This document shows positions 37,189 to 46,609 of a DNA stretch of 64,000 bases, in pieces. Both the position numbers and the translations under genes were made by a program. The notes under the pieces were generated by a model, which ran no database searches, was not told the DNA's origin, and worked only from the letters and a program-made list of their open reading frames with translations. Position 1 is the stretch's first letter. Each line of letters starts with the position of its first letter. This DNA comes from Streptomyces cucumeris (GTDB taxonomy: Bacteria > Actinomycetota > Actinomycetes > Streptomycetales > Streptomycetaceae): assembly GCF_024295805.1 (NCBI RefSeq), contig NZ_JANCLX010000005.1, forward strand, positions 186,001 to 250,000. Direction: 5' to 3'.

Positions 37189-38922
37189 TCAGCCCTTGCG
37201 CAGCAGCAGTTCGGTGTTGCGGTCACCCGGGTCCCCGGCCAGCTTCTGGCTGGCACCGGGCGCGTTGAAGGACAGTTCACGGTAGAGCGCGGCCAGACCG
37301 GTCTGGGAGAGGTCGGAGTGGTCGGTGCGGCGCGGGGCGGCCGCCTCGATGAGCGTGGTGAACAGCGACAGGGTGCCGTCGTGGTTGTCCACCACCTCGA
37401 TGACCCGGGCCAGTTGGGGGAAGTCCACATGCGAGGCGGTGGTGATCTCCCAGAAGGTGCCGTGCGGGGTGATCTCGTTCTGGTGGCTGTGGCCATTGAT
37501 CCAGGCCCGTACCTGGGGGTGGCGCCGGAACAGCGCGATGATCTCGTCACCGCCGTGGCGGGCCTCGCCGGGGCGGGCCGGGTCGTGATTCATATTGGTC
37601 ATGCTGCGGCTGTAGTGGTGGCTGAAGACCAGGACGTGGTCGTCCCGGTGCGCCTTCAGCGTCCGCTCCAGCCAGCGAAGCTGGGCGGTGCCGAGGGAAC
37701 CGGTGTAGTGGCCGCCGGGGTCGGTGGTGTCCAGGCTGATGCCGATGACGTCGTCCGAGATCCGGAACGAGTAGTAGAGCGTGTCCTGTTCCTGATTGGC
37801 CTTGGTGTAGCCGTGGCCGACGGGGCCGGGGCCGGTGCGCGCCGGGTCGAGGTGCGCGGCCAGGTACCCGGCCCGGGTGAACGGCGCGCGGCGCTCGTCG
37901 GGGGTGACCCTGCGCATGTCCCTGGCGTGCGCGCGCAGCAGGGCCTTCATGTCCTTGCCGCGCGGATCGGCCCCCTGGCGCTCGCCCTGGTAGATCCTGG
38001 CGGCCTCGGCGGCCGGGATGATCTGGAGTTTGCGGTCGCCGGTGGCCAGCTCCGCCAGATAGCCGCCGCCGAAGGAGTAGACCCCGCCGCCCAGGTCGTC
38101 GTGGTTGCCGACGGTCGAGTACCAGGGCAGCCGCAGCCCGGGGCTGTGCACGGTGCGCAGCGCCGCCTCCAGGAACCCGTCGATGCGCGGGAAGCCGCGC
38201 TGCTTGTCGGCGTCGCGCAGCGCCCGGTCCGGGTGCCAGAACTCCTTGATCCCGCTGTTCTGGACGCCCTCGTACTGCCGGGGGTCGCCGGTGTTGGGGG
38301 TGATCCGGCCGCCGTTCATGGCGGTCAGGAACCAGTCCAGCTCGATCGTGGAGTTGTTGTCGGTGTTGTCGCCGGTGGTCATCACGAAGGACAGCGGCGC
38401 CCCGGTGACCGGTCCGCCGCGCAGTCCGTTGACCCGCTCGATGAGCGAGGTGGCGCCGACCACGGTCAGCGCCTCGTGCGGCCGCCAGGCACCGGTGCGG
38501 CCCGAGCGCATGAACTCGTAGCGCATCGGGTGCTGGACATCGGTGATGTGCAGATCGGTGAGCTGGACGAAGGAGGCGAGCGCGGTGCGCCGGTCCTCCC
38601 GGCCCCCCTTGCCCGCCACGATGTCGGTCCGCACCCCGCGCGCCCAGGCCGGGCCCTCGGCGAGCCTGCGGTAGCCGATCGCACCGTGCGCCGCCGAGAC
38701 CGTCTCCAGCGTGGTGCCGGCCTTGGAGGGGGCTGCGGGCGCCTGCACCACCCGGCGGGCCGCGCCGTGCGCCATGGGGGGCTGTGAGGCGGTCGCGGAG
38801 CCGGTACCGGGCCCGAAGGCGATACCCAGCGCCGCGGTGGCGCCGGTGGCGGTGGTGGCGGCCAGGAAGGTGCGGCGGTCGAGGGCGGTGACGGCAGAGG
38901 CGGCGGACCGTATGCGGGACAT
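37189..38922 (-). CDS. Tat-exported metallophosphoesterase (TIGR03767 type)
   Basis: 577 residues from ATG 38922, with GGGGAGATC upstream. The twin-arginine signal LDRRTFLAA is followed by a hydrophobic stretch and Ala-rich cleavage region, so the enzyme should be exported folded. The calcineurin-like metal motifs occur in order: LTDLHI, TTGDNTDN, VGNHDD, FSHHYS and INGHSHQN. These bind two metal ions. The length and pattern fit the actinobacterial TIGR03767 family, whose substrate is not known. Single gene. Confidence 0.92.
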   Translation of the reverse strand: MSRIRSAASAVTALDRRTFLAATTATGATAALGIAFGPGTGSATASQPPMAHGAARRVVQAPAAPSKAGTTLETVSAAHGAIGYRRLAEGPAWARGVRTDIVAGKGGREDRRTALASFVQLTDLHITDVQHPMRYEFMRSGRTGAWRPHEALTVVGATSLIERVNGLRGGPVTGAPLSFVMTTGDNTDNNSTIELDWFLTAMNGGRITPNTGDPRQYEGVQNSGIKEFWHPDRALRDADKQRGFPRIDGFLEAALRTVHSPGLRLPWYSTVGNHDDLGGGVYSFGGGYLAELATGDRKLQIIPAAEAARIYQGERQGADPRGKDMKALLRAHARDMRRVTPDERRAPFTRAGYLAAHLDPARTGPGPVGHGYTKANQEQDTLYYSFRISDDVIGISLDTTDPGGHYTGSLGTAQLRWLERTLKAHRDDHVLVFSHHYSRSMTNMNHDPARPGEARHGGDEIIALFRRHPQVRAWINGHSHQNEITPHGTFWEITTASHVDFPQLARVIEVVDNHDGTLSLFTTLIEAAAPRRTDHSDLSQTGLAALYRELSFNAPGASQKLAGDPGDRNTELLLRKG

Positions 38923-40270
<1,348 letters not shown>

Positions 40271-40289
40271 GCCGCCCGGAGGCACCCGG

Positions 40290-40327
40290 GGCCGGAGCGG
40301 ACGGACCGTCCGCTCCGGCCCTTTTTC
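40290..40327 (+). terminator. asd terminator with U-run
   Basis: A 15-bp inverted repeat (ggccggagcggacgg and complement) followed directly by ctttttcg. One of the few textbook Rho-independent terminators in the window. Confidence 0.9.
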
Positions 40328-40392
40328 GTACCGCCGCGAGGGCGGGTGTCCGTGGAAGGATGGCCGGAAACGCGACACAAGGAGAATGCCAG

Positions 40393-42963
40393 GTGCCTGG
40401 AACGAACCTCACCCGCGACGAGGCACAGCAGCGGGCCCGCCTGCTCACCGTCGACTCGTACGAGATCGACCTCGATCTCTCAGGCGCGCAGGAGGGCGGC
40501 ACCTACCGCTCGGTGACCTCGGTGCGCTTCGACGCCGCCGAGGCCGGCGCCGGGACGTTCATCGACCTGGTGGCGCCCACGGTGCACGAGGTGGTGCTCA
40601 ACGGCGAGGCGCTGGACGCGGCCGAGGTGTTCGCGGACTCGCGGATCGCGCTGCCGGGGCTGCTGGCCGGGCGCAATGAACTGCGGGTGGTGGCGGACTG
40701 CGCGTACACCAACACCGGTGAGGGACTGCACCGGTTCGTCGACCCGGTGGACCAGCAGGCGTATCTGTACACGCAGTTCGAGGTGCCGGACGCGCGCCGG
40801 GTCTTCGCCAGCTTCGAGCAGCCGGACCTCAAGGCCACCTTCCGGTTCACCGTGACCGCGCCCGAGGGCTGGACGGTGATCTCCAACTCGCCGACGCCCG
40901 AGCCCAAGGACAACGTCTGGCGCTTCGAGCCGACGCCGCGGATCTCCTCGTACATCACGGCCCTGATCGTCGGCCCGTACCACAGTGTGCACAGCTCCTA
41001 CGAGAAGGACGGCCGCTCGGTGCCGCTGGGCATCTACTGCCGTCCCTCGCTGGCCGAGTTCCTCGACTCGGACGCGATCTTCGCGGTGACCCGGCAGGGC
41101 TTCGACTGGTTCGAGGAGAAGTTCGACTACCCGTACCCGTTCGCCAAGTACGACCAGCTCTTCGTCCCGGAGTTCAACGCGGGCGCGATGGAGAACGCGG
41201 GCGCGGTCACCATCCGCGACCAGTACGTCTTCCGCTCCAAGGTGACGGACGCGGCCTATGAGACCCGCGCGGAGACGATCCTCCACGAGCTGGCCCATAT
41301 GTGGTTCGGCGACCTGGTCACCATGGAGTGGTGGAACGACCTGTGGCTGAACGAGTCGTTCGCCACCTACACCTCCATCGCCTGCCAGGCGCACGCCCCG
41401 GGCAGCAAGTGGCCGCACGCCTGGACCACCTTCGCCAACTCCATGAAGACCTGGGCCTACCGGCAGGACCAGCTTCCGTCCACCCACCCGATCATGGCCG
41501 AGATCCGCGATCTGGACGACGTCCTGGTCAACTTCGACGGCATCACCTACGCCAAGGGCGCGAGCGTGCTGAAGCAGCTCGTCGCCTACGTGGGCATGGA
41601 GGAGTTCTTCACCGGCGTCCAGGCGTACTTCAAGTGCCACGCCTTCGGGAACACCCGGCTCTCCGACCTGCTCGGCGCACTGGAGGAGACCAGCGGCCGC
41701 GATCTGAAGACCTGGTCGAAGAAGTGGCTGGAGACCGCGGGCATCAACGTACTGCGCCCGGAGATCACCACGGACGCCACCGGCACCATCACCTCCTTCG
41801 CGGTCCGGCAGGAGGCCCCCGCGCTGCCGCCCGGCGCCACCGGTGAGCCGACGCTGCGGCCGCACCGCATCGCCATCGGCCTGTACGACCTGGACGCCAC
41901 CGGCAAGCTGGTCCGCTCCGAGCGGATCGAGCTGGACGTGGACGGTGAGCGGACCGAGGTGGAGGGGCTGACCGGCACCAAGCGCCCCGCGGTGATCCTG
42001 CTCAACGACGACGACCTGTCCTACGCCAAGGTGCGGCTCGACCCGGACTCGCTGGCCGTGGTCACCGAGCACCTGGGCGACTTCGAGGCGTCCCTGCCGC
42101 GCGCCCTGTCCTGGGCCTCGGCCTGGGACATGACCCGGGACGGCGAACTGGCCACCCGCGACTATCTGTCGCTGGTGCTGTCGGGCATCGCCAAGGAGTC
42201 CGACATCGGCGTCGTCCAGTCGCTGCACCGCCAGGTCAAGCTGGCCCTGGAGCTGTACGCGGCACCGGACTGGCGGCCCACCGGCCTGACCGCGTGGACC
42301 GAGGCCACCCTCGCCCACCTGCGGGCCGCGGCCCCCGGCAGCGACCACCAGCTCGCCTGGGCGCGGGCGTTCGCCGCCACCGCCCGCACCGACGCCCAGC
42401 TCGACCTGGTCGCCGGGCTGCTGGACGGCACGGAGACGATCGACGGCCTGGCCGTCGACACCGAGCTGCGCTGGACGCTGCTGGAGCGGCTGGCGGCCAC
42501 CGGCCGGGCCGACGAGGCGGCCGTCGCCGCGGAGCTGGAGCGCGACAAGACCTCGGCGGGCGAGCGCCACGCGGCCACCGCCCGTGCCGCGCGGCCGACC
42601 CCCGAGGCCAAGGCCGAGGCGTGGGCCTCGGTCGTGGAGAGCGACAAGCTGCCGAACGCGGTACAGGAAGCGGTGATCGGCGGTTTCGTCCAGACCGACC
42701 AGCGGGAGCTGCTGGCGCCGTACACGGAGCGGTACTTCGCCACGGTGAAGGAGATCTGGAACAGCCGCAGCCATGAGATGGCGCAGCAGATCGCGGTCGG
42801 CCTCTACCCGGCCCTCCAGGTCTCCCAGGACACCCTGGACGCCACCGACGCCTGGCTCGCCTCGGCCGACCCGACCCCGGCCCTGCGCCGTATGGTCACC
42901 GAGTCCCGCGCGGGCGTGGAGCGCGCCCTGAAGGCCCGGGCCGCGGACGCGGCGGCGGGCTGA
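40393..42963 (+). CDS. pepN: Aminopeptidase N, M1 family (paralogue 2)
   Basis: 856 residues from GTG 40393, with AAGGAG eleven bases upstream; an ATG further up at 40360 has no such site. Zinc site HELAH at 298-302 with Glu321 (NESF), and anchor motif GAMENAG. The start MPGTNLTRDEAQQRARLLTV is what I recall for the standard Streptomyces PepN. It likely does the bulk of aminopeptidase N activity. The catalytic residues of both copies are intact. Confidence 0.96.
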   Translation: MPGTNLTRDEAQQRARLLTVDSYEIDLDLSGAQEGGTYRSVTSVRFDAAEAGAGTFIDLVAPTVHEVVLNGEALDAAEVFADSRIALPGLLAGRNELRVVADCAYTNTGEGLHRFVDPVDQQAYLYTQFEVPDARRVFASFEQPDLKATFRFTVTAPEGWTVISNSPTPEPKDNVWRFEPTPRISSYITALIVGPYHSVHSSYEKDGRSVPLGIYCRPSLAEFLDSDAIFAVTRQGFDWFEEKFDYPYPFAKYDQLFVPEFNAGAMENAGAVTIRDQYVFRSKVTDAAYETRAETILHELAHMWFGDLVTMEWWNDLWLNESFATYTSIACQAHAPGSKWPHAWTTFANSMKTWAYRQDQLPSTHPIMAEIRDLDDVLVNFDGITYAKGASVLKQLVAYVGMEEFFTGVQAYFKCHAFGNTRLSDLLGALEETSGRDLKTWSKKWLETAGINVLRPEITTDATGTITSFAVRQEAPALPPGATGEPTLRPHRIAIGLYDLDATGKLVRSERIELDVDGERTEVEGLTGTKRPAVILLNDDDLSYAKVRLDPDSLAVVTEHLGDFEASLPRALSWASAWDMTRDGELATRDYLSLVLSGIAKESDIGVVQSLHRQVKLALELYAAPDWRPTGLTAWTEATLAHLRAAAPGSDHQLAWARAFAATARTDAQLDLVAGLLDGTETIDGLAVDTELRWTLLERLAATGRADEAAVAAELERDKTSAGERHAATARAARPTPEAKAEAWASVVESDKLPNAVQEAVIGGFVQTDQRELLAPYTERYFATVKEIWNSRSHEMAQQIAVGLYPALQVSQDTLDATDAWLASADPTPALRRMVTESRAGVERALKARAADAAAG

Positions 42964-42974
42964 CCCGGTGACGG

Positions 42975-43010
42975 CGCGCGGGCCGGGGCTCTGAGGCCCC
43001 CGCCCGCGCG
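42975..43010. terminator. Bidirectional terminator
   Basis: 15-bp arms (42975-42989 and 42996-43010) with one mismatch and a 6-base loop, between the converging pepN and TPR genes. Confidence 0.8.
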
Positions 43011-43050
43011 TCCGCCCGGCCACGGCAGTCACCGCGCCGCGCCACCGATG

Positions 43051-45096
43051 TCAGTGCTGGTGGGTGACCCGTTTCAGCAGGTCGCGGACCTCGCCCAGGC
43101 TCAGCCGGGCGCTGCCGTCCGGGTCATGTCCGACGGCCTCCTCGAAGTGCTCCTCGGCCCCTTCGAGATCACCCCGGCGCCGGGCGATACCCCCGGCCAG
43201 CCGGTGGGCCGTACGGTGCCCGGGGGCGTCCGCGAAGACCCCGTCCAGCGCCTCCCCGGCGTCCTCGTCCCGGCCCAGGCCGATCAGCAGCTCGGCCAGG
43301 TCCAGCCGCGGATCGGGCACCCCCAGCCGCTCCAGGCCGCCGTACTGGCGCAGCACCCGCGGATGGTTCTCCACCGCGCGCCGCAGCCACGGCTCGGCCT
43401 CCTCGGCGCGGTCCAGCGCGCGCAGCGCCTTGCCGAGCCAGTACGGGGCCTCGGCGTGGTCGCCGTCGCAGGCGGTGCGCAGCAGCGGTTCGGCCTCCGC
43501 GGGGGCGCCCCGGCGGACCATGCTGCGCCCGGCCAGGAAGGCGGGCGGGACCAGTCCGGTGCGGGCGGCACGGACGAACCAGCGCTCGGCGTTCTGCGGA
43601 TCGCCGCCGCGCTCCTGCGAGGTCCAGCCGATCTGCCAGGCGGCGCGACCGTGGCCCAGGCCCGCCGCGCGGTGGAACCAGATCTCGGCGGCGCGCCGGT
43701 CACCGTCCTCGTCGTGGATGCGGGCGATCTCGTACGCGGCCCCGGCGTCGCCCTCGGCGGCGGCGGGCTCGTAGTACGGCACCATCAGCGTGCCCTTGGC
43801 GCCGCCCGCCTCGTGGAGCATCCGGCCGAGGTCGAGGAGGGCCCGCGGGGTGCCCGCCCTGCGGTACCACTCGGCGGCCTCGGGGAAGCGGTACAGCCGG
43901 TCGAGGGCGTCCGCGTAGTCGAACCAGTCGTCCGGACCGGCCTCTTCGGCTTCGGCGCGGGCGCGCAGTCCGGGGAGCCGCTCCTGCCACACGGCGGACG
44001 GCCGGCGCTCGGGATCGGCGCGGATGGCGGCGACATCCTCCAGCGCGCGGACGATCCGCTCCTCGCCCTCGTCGAACGGGTCCCAGCTCTCCTCGTCGAT
44101 GCCGGTGGCGCGGAACCACCGCTCGGCCTCGTCCAGCCGCCGCTGGCGTTTGCACAGCATGCCGAGGTTGAAGCAGGCCCATCCGTGGCCGCCGTCCGCC
44201 TCGTGGGCGGTGCGGTACCACCGTTCGGCGGCGGTCAGATCGCCGCGCTCCTCGAACCAGACGCCGAGGACGTAGGCGGCACCGTCATAGCCCTCCTGGT
44301 GGGCGCGTTCCACCAGGGCGCGGGCCTCGTCGAAGCGGTCGGGGTCACGGGCTATGAAGATCGCCTGGTCCACCCGCGCCTTGGCGCTGCCGACCGCGGC
44401 GGCCCGGGCGAACAGTTCCTCGGCCTCGGTGACCATCCGGGGGTAGGTGTCGAACATCCCCTTCCGGTCGGGGTCGAGGAGTTCGCGCAGCGCGTCGTAG
44501 GCGGCCTCGGGGTCGCCCTCGGCCTCGGCGTCGGCCAGGTCCTCCCGCCAGCCGTCGAGCTCTGCGAGGAGCTCGCGGATGACCTCCCGGGTGCGGGTGG
44601 CCACGTGGTCGCCCGCGTCGGACGCCTCGGCCAGCCGCTCCAGGGCGGTGTCCCACTCGCCCCGGGCCGCCAGCATCACCGCGCCGTTGGTCGTGCACTC
44701 CACGCTGCCGAGGGCGGCTCCGCGGCCGTACCACTCCTCGGCTCCCGCGCTGTCACCCGACTCGTCGAGCAGCCGGGCGAGTCCGAAGGCACAGCCGCCG
44801 TCGCGTTCGGCCGCGGTGCGGTACCACCGCTCGGCCTCCGTGAAGTCGCCACGATCCTTGTGGCAGATGGCGAGGGTGCGCGAGGCGTGCGCGTCCCCCG
44901 CGTCGGCGGCGCGGGCCCACCAGGGCAGGGCCTCGTCCATCAGGCCCTGCCCGGTCAGGTGTTCGGCGTACGCCCGGTAGGCGCCGGGTTCTCCGGCAGC
45001 CGCCGCGGTCCGCAGGGCGTCGGCCCCGGCCGTCTCCCCGGTGGTGCCGGAGCCGGACGGTCCGTCCGGTGTTCCGTGCGATGACTGTTCGACCAT
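43051..45096 (-). CDS. Sel1-like / tetratricopeptide repeat protein
   Basis: 681 residues made of about fifteen Sel1/TPR-like helical pairs. Repeats include EALPWWARAADAGDAHASRT, EAERWYRTAAERDGGCAFGL, EAERWYRTAHEADGGHGWAC and EAEPLLRTACDGDHAEAPYW. There is no signal peptide or membrane helix, so it should be a cytosolic scaffold. It lies 21 bp downstream of the acyl-ACP desaturase on the same strand and may share its transcript. Such proteins mediate protein contacts; the partner is unknown. Confidence 0.85.
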   Translation of the reverse strand: MVEQSSHGTPDGPSGSGTTGETAGADALRTAAAAGEPGAYRAYAEHLTGQGLMDEALPWWARAADAGDAHASRTLAICHKDRGDFTEAERWYRTAAERDGGCAFGLARLLDESGDSAGAEEWYGRGAALGSVECTTNGAVMLAARGEWDTALERLAEASDAGDHVATRTREVIRELLAELDGWREDLADAEAEGDPEAAYDALRELLDPDRKGMFDTYPRMVTEAEELFARAAAVGSAKARVDQAIFIARDPDRFDEARALVERAHQEGYDGAAYVLGVWFEERGDLTAAERWYRTAHEADGGHGWACFNLGMLCKRQRRLDEAERWFRATGIDEESWDPFDEGEERIVRALEDVAAIRADPERRPSAVWQERLPGLRARAEAEEAGPDDWFDYADALDRLYRFPEAAEWYRRAGTPRALLDLGRMLHEAGGAKGTLMVPYYEPAAAEGDAGAAYEIARIHDEDGDRRAAEIWFHRAAGLGHGRAAWQIGWTSQERGGDPQNAERWFVRAARTGLVPPAFLAGRSMVRRGAPAEAEPLLRTACDGDHAEAPYWLGKALRALDRAEEAEPWLRRAVENHPRVLRQYGGLERLGVPDPRLDLAELLIGLGRDEDAGEALDGVFADAPGHRTAHRLAGGIARRRGDLEGAEEHFEEAVGHDPDGSARLSLGEVRDLLKRVTHQH

Positions 45097-45117
45097 CGTC
45101 CGATGGTGCCAGAGTGA

Positions 45118-46092
45118 TCAAACGCGTTCGGCACGGGCCCTGCGCCGGGCCAGCAGCGCCTCGCGCTTCTCGTCGAACTTGGTGGCCTGGTCGTCCAGAC
45201 CGCCCATGTACAGGCCCAGTTCCTCCTGCGCCTTCAGCCCGTCCGGGCCGAGTCCGCCGATCTCCAGGACCTTCAGGAAGCGCAGCACCGGCTGGAGCAC
45301 ATCGTCGTGGTGGATGCGCAGGTTGTAGATGCCGCCGATGGCCATCTTGGCGGCGGCGCGCTCGAACCCGGGGATGCCGTGGCCCGGCATGCGGAAGTTG
45401 ACCACCACATCACGGACGGCGGACATGGTCTGGTCGGGCGCCAGCTCGAACGCCTTCGACAGCAGGTTGCGGTAGAAGACCATGTGCAGGTTCTCGTCGG
45501 TGGCGATGCGGGCCAGCATCCGGTCGCAGACCGGGTCACCGGAGTGGTGGCCGGTGTTGCGGTGCGAGATGCGGGTCGCGAGCTCCTGGAAGGCGACGTA
45601 CGCGATCGAGTGCAGCATGCTGTGCGCGTTGTCGGACTCGAACCCCTCCGTCATGTGCTGCATCCGGAAGCGCTCCAGCTCCACCGGGTCCACGGCGCGG
45701 CTGGTGAGCAGGTAGTCGCGCATGACGATGCCGTGGCGGCCCTCCTCGGCCGTCCAGCGGTGCACCCAGGTGCCCCAGGCGCCCTCCCGGCCGAACAGTG
45801 TCGCTATTTCGTGGTGGTAGCTGGGGAGGTTGTCCTCGGTGAGGAGGTTGACCACCAGCGCGGTCCGGCCGACATCGCTGACCTTGGACTGCTCGGGCGC
45901 CCACGCCTCACCGCCGAACACCCCGTCGAAGTTGCGGCCGTCGCTCCAGGGCACGTACTCGTGCGGCATCCATTCCTTGGCGACCTTCAGATGCCGGTTG
46001 AGCTCGACCTCGACAACTTCCTCGAGGGCGAAGAGCAGCCGGCTGTCGCTCCACACGGTCTGACCGTGTCGGCGGGAAGGGGCGAGAGTCAC
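45118..46092 (-). CDS. Acyl-ACP desaturase (fatty acid desaturase type 2)
   Basis: 324 residues from GTG 46092, chosen because TTGGAG lies seven bases upstream; an ATG at 46125 would put the ribosome site inside the operator. The soluble di-iron desaturase motifs are EEGRHG and DENLHM, with LNRHLKVAKEWMPHEYVPWSDG at the start typical of actinobacterial DesA. It introduces a double bond into acyl-ACP using O2 and ferredoxin. The palindromic site directly upstream suggests regulation by a TetR-like repressor responding to lipid state. Confidence 0.93.
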   Translation of the reverse strand: MTLAPSRRHGQTVWSDSRLLFALEEVVEVELNRHLKVAKEWMPHEYVPWSDGRNFDGVFGGEAWAPEQSKVSDVGRTALVVNLLTEDNLPSYHHEIATLFGREGAWGTWVHRWTAEEGRHGIVMRDYLLTSRAVDPVELERFRMQHMTEGFESDNAHSMLHSIAYVAFQELATRISHRNTGHHSGDPVCDRMLARIATDENLHMVFYRNLLSKAFELAPDQTMSAVRDVVVNFRMPGHGIPGFERAAAKMAIGGIYNLRIHHDDVLQPVLRFLKVLEIGGLGPDGLKAQEELGLYMGGLDDQATKFDEKREALLARRRARAERV

Positions 46093-46126
46093 AGCGGGGC
46101 TCCAAGGGACGGGTACGGCGGTCATC

Positions 46127-46161
46127 ACCTACGGCCCCGTAGGTTACGACACCGTAGGTTA
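46127..46161. promoter_or_regulatory. Palindromic operator upstream of the desaturase gene
   Basis: Acctacgg-cc-ccgtaggt (46127-46144) is a perfect 8-2-8 palindrome. A third copy of ccgtaggtta follows at 46152-46161, giving 15-bp-spaced direct repeats. The size and symmetry suit a TetR-family dimer. No regulator gene adjoins, so the binding protein is unknown. Confidence 0.75.
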
Positions 46162-46289
46162 AAGCGAAAATAAATGGCCGGGGACACGGGCGCGACCCGG
46201 GGTGAACTGGCCGTGTCACGGGAGGAGTCGGTATGCGCAAGCCCGTGCGCTGTGGCGGAGCCGACAGCGGCCCCGACACCGGATACGAC

Positions 46290-46325
46290 GAAGGCGCCCC
46301 CGGCCGGATGGCCGGGGGCGCCTTC
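46290..46325 (-). terminator. Terminator of the malQ operon
   Basis: A perfect 16-bp stem (gaaggcgcccccggcc and complement) with a 4-base loop, 38 bases past the 81-residue gene's stop. Confidence 0.88.
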
Positions 46326-46363
46326 GCAGCGCCGTTTTGAGCGCTTTCGTCGATCGCCCGGTG

Positions 46364-46609
46364 TCAGTCGGTCTGCTTCTTGCCGGACTTCTTGTCTCCG
46401 ACCATCACCAGACCGGCGATCACCAGGAAGAGCACAATCGGAGTGACGACGTAGAGGCCCAGCGTCGCACCGACGCTCAGGCCCGGACCCGGGTCGTCTC
46501 CGTCGTCGGGGGTGAGCCCGAACGCGGGGGACGACATCAGCACCATCGCCGTCGTCGCGGCGACCACGGCCCCGGCGCGCACGGCGTTCTTTTTGACCTT
46601 GTTGCTCAC
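46364..46609 (-). CDS. Small secreted/membrane protein of unknown function
   Basis: 81 residues from a GTG that overlaps the malQ stop (GTGA). A signal peptide (basic MSNKVKKNAVRAG, hydrophobic core, SPAFG cleavage region) is followed by a short Asp/Gly/Pro linker (TPDDGDDPGPG), one membrane helix near the end (about 52-70) and a Lys-rich tail. So the mature protein is probably a tail-anchored outer-face peptide. Similar small proteins are common in Streptomyces; no function is known. Coupled to malQ only by position. Confidence 0.75.
   Translation of the reverse strand: MSNKVKKNAVRAGAVVAATTAMVLMSSPAFGLTPDDGDDPGPGLSVGATLGLYVVTPIVLFLVIAGLVMVGDKKSGKKQTD

Noticed and set aside
32826..37550. Minus-strand open frame of 1574 codons
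   Set aside because: It spans several certain genes of both strands (nitroreductase, pepN, AbiEi-like) and has only shadow-frame composition.
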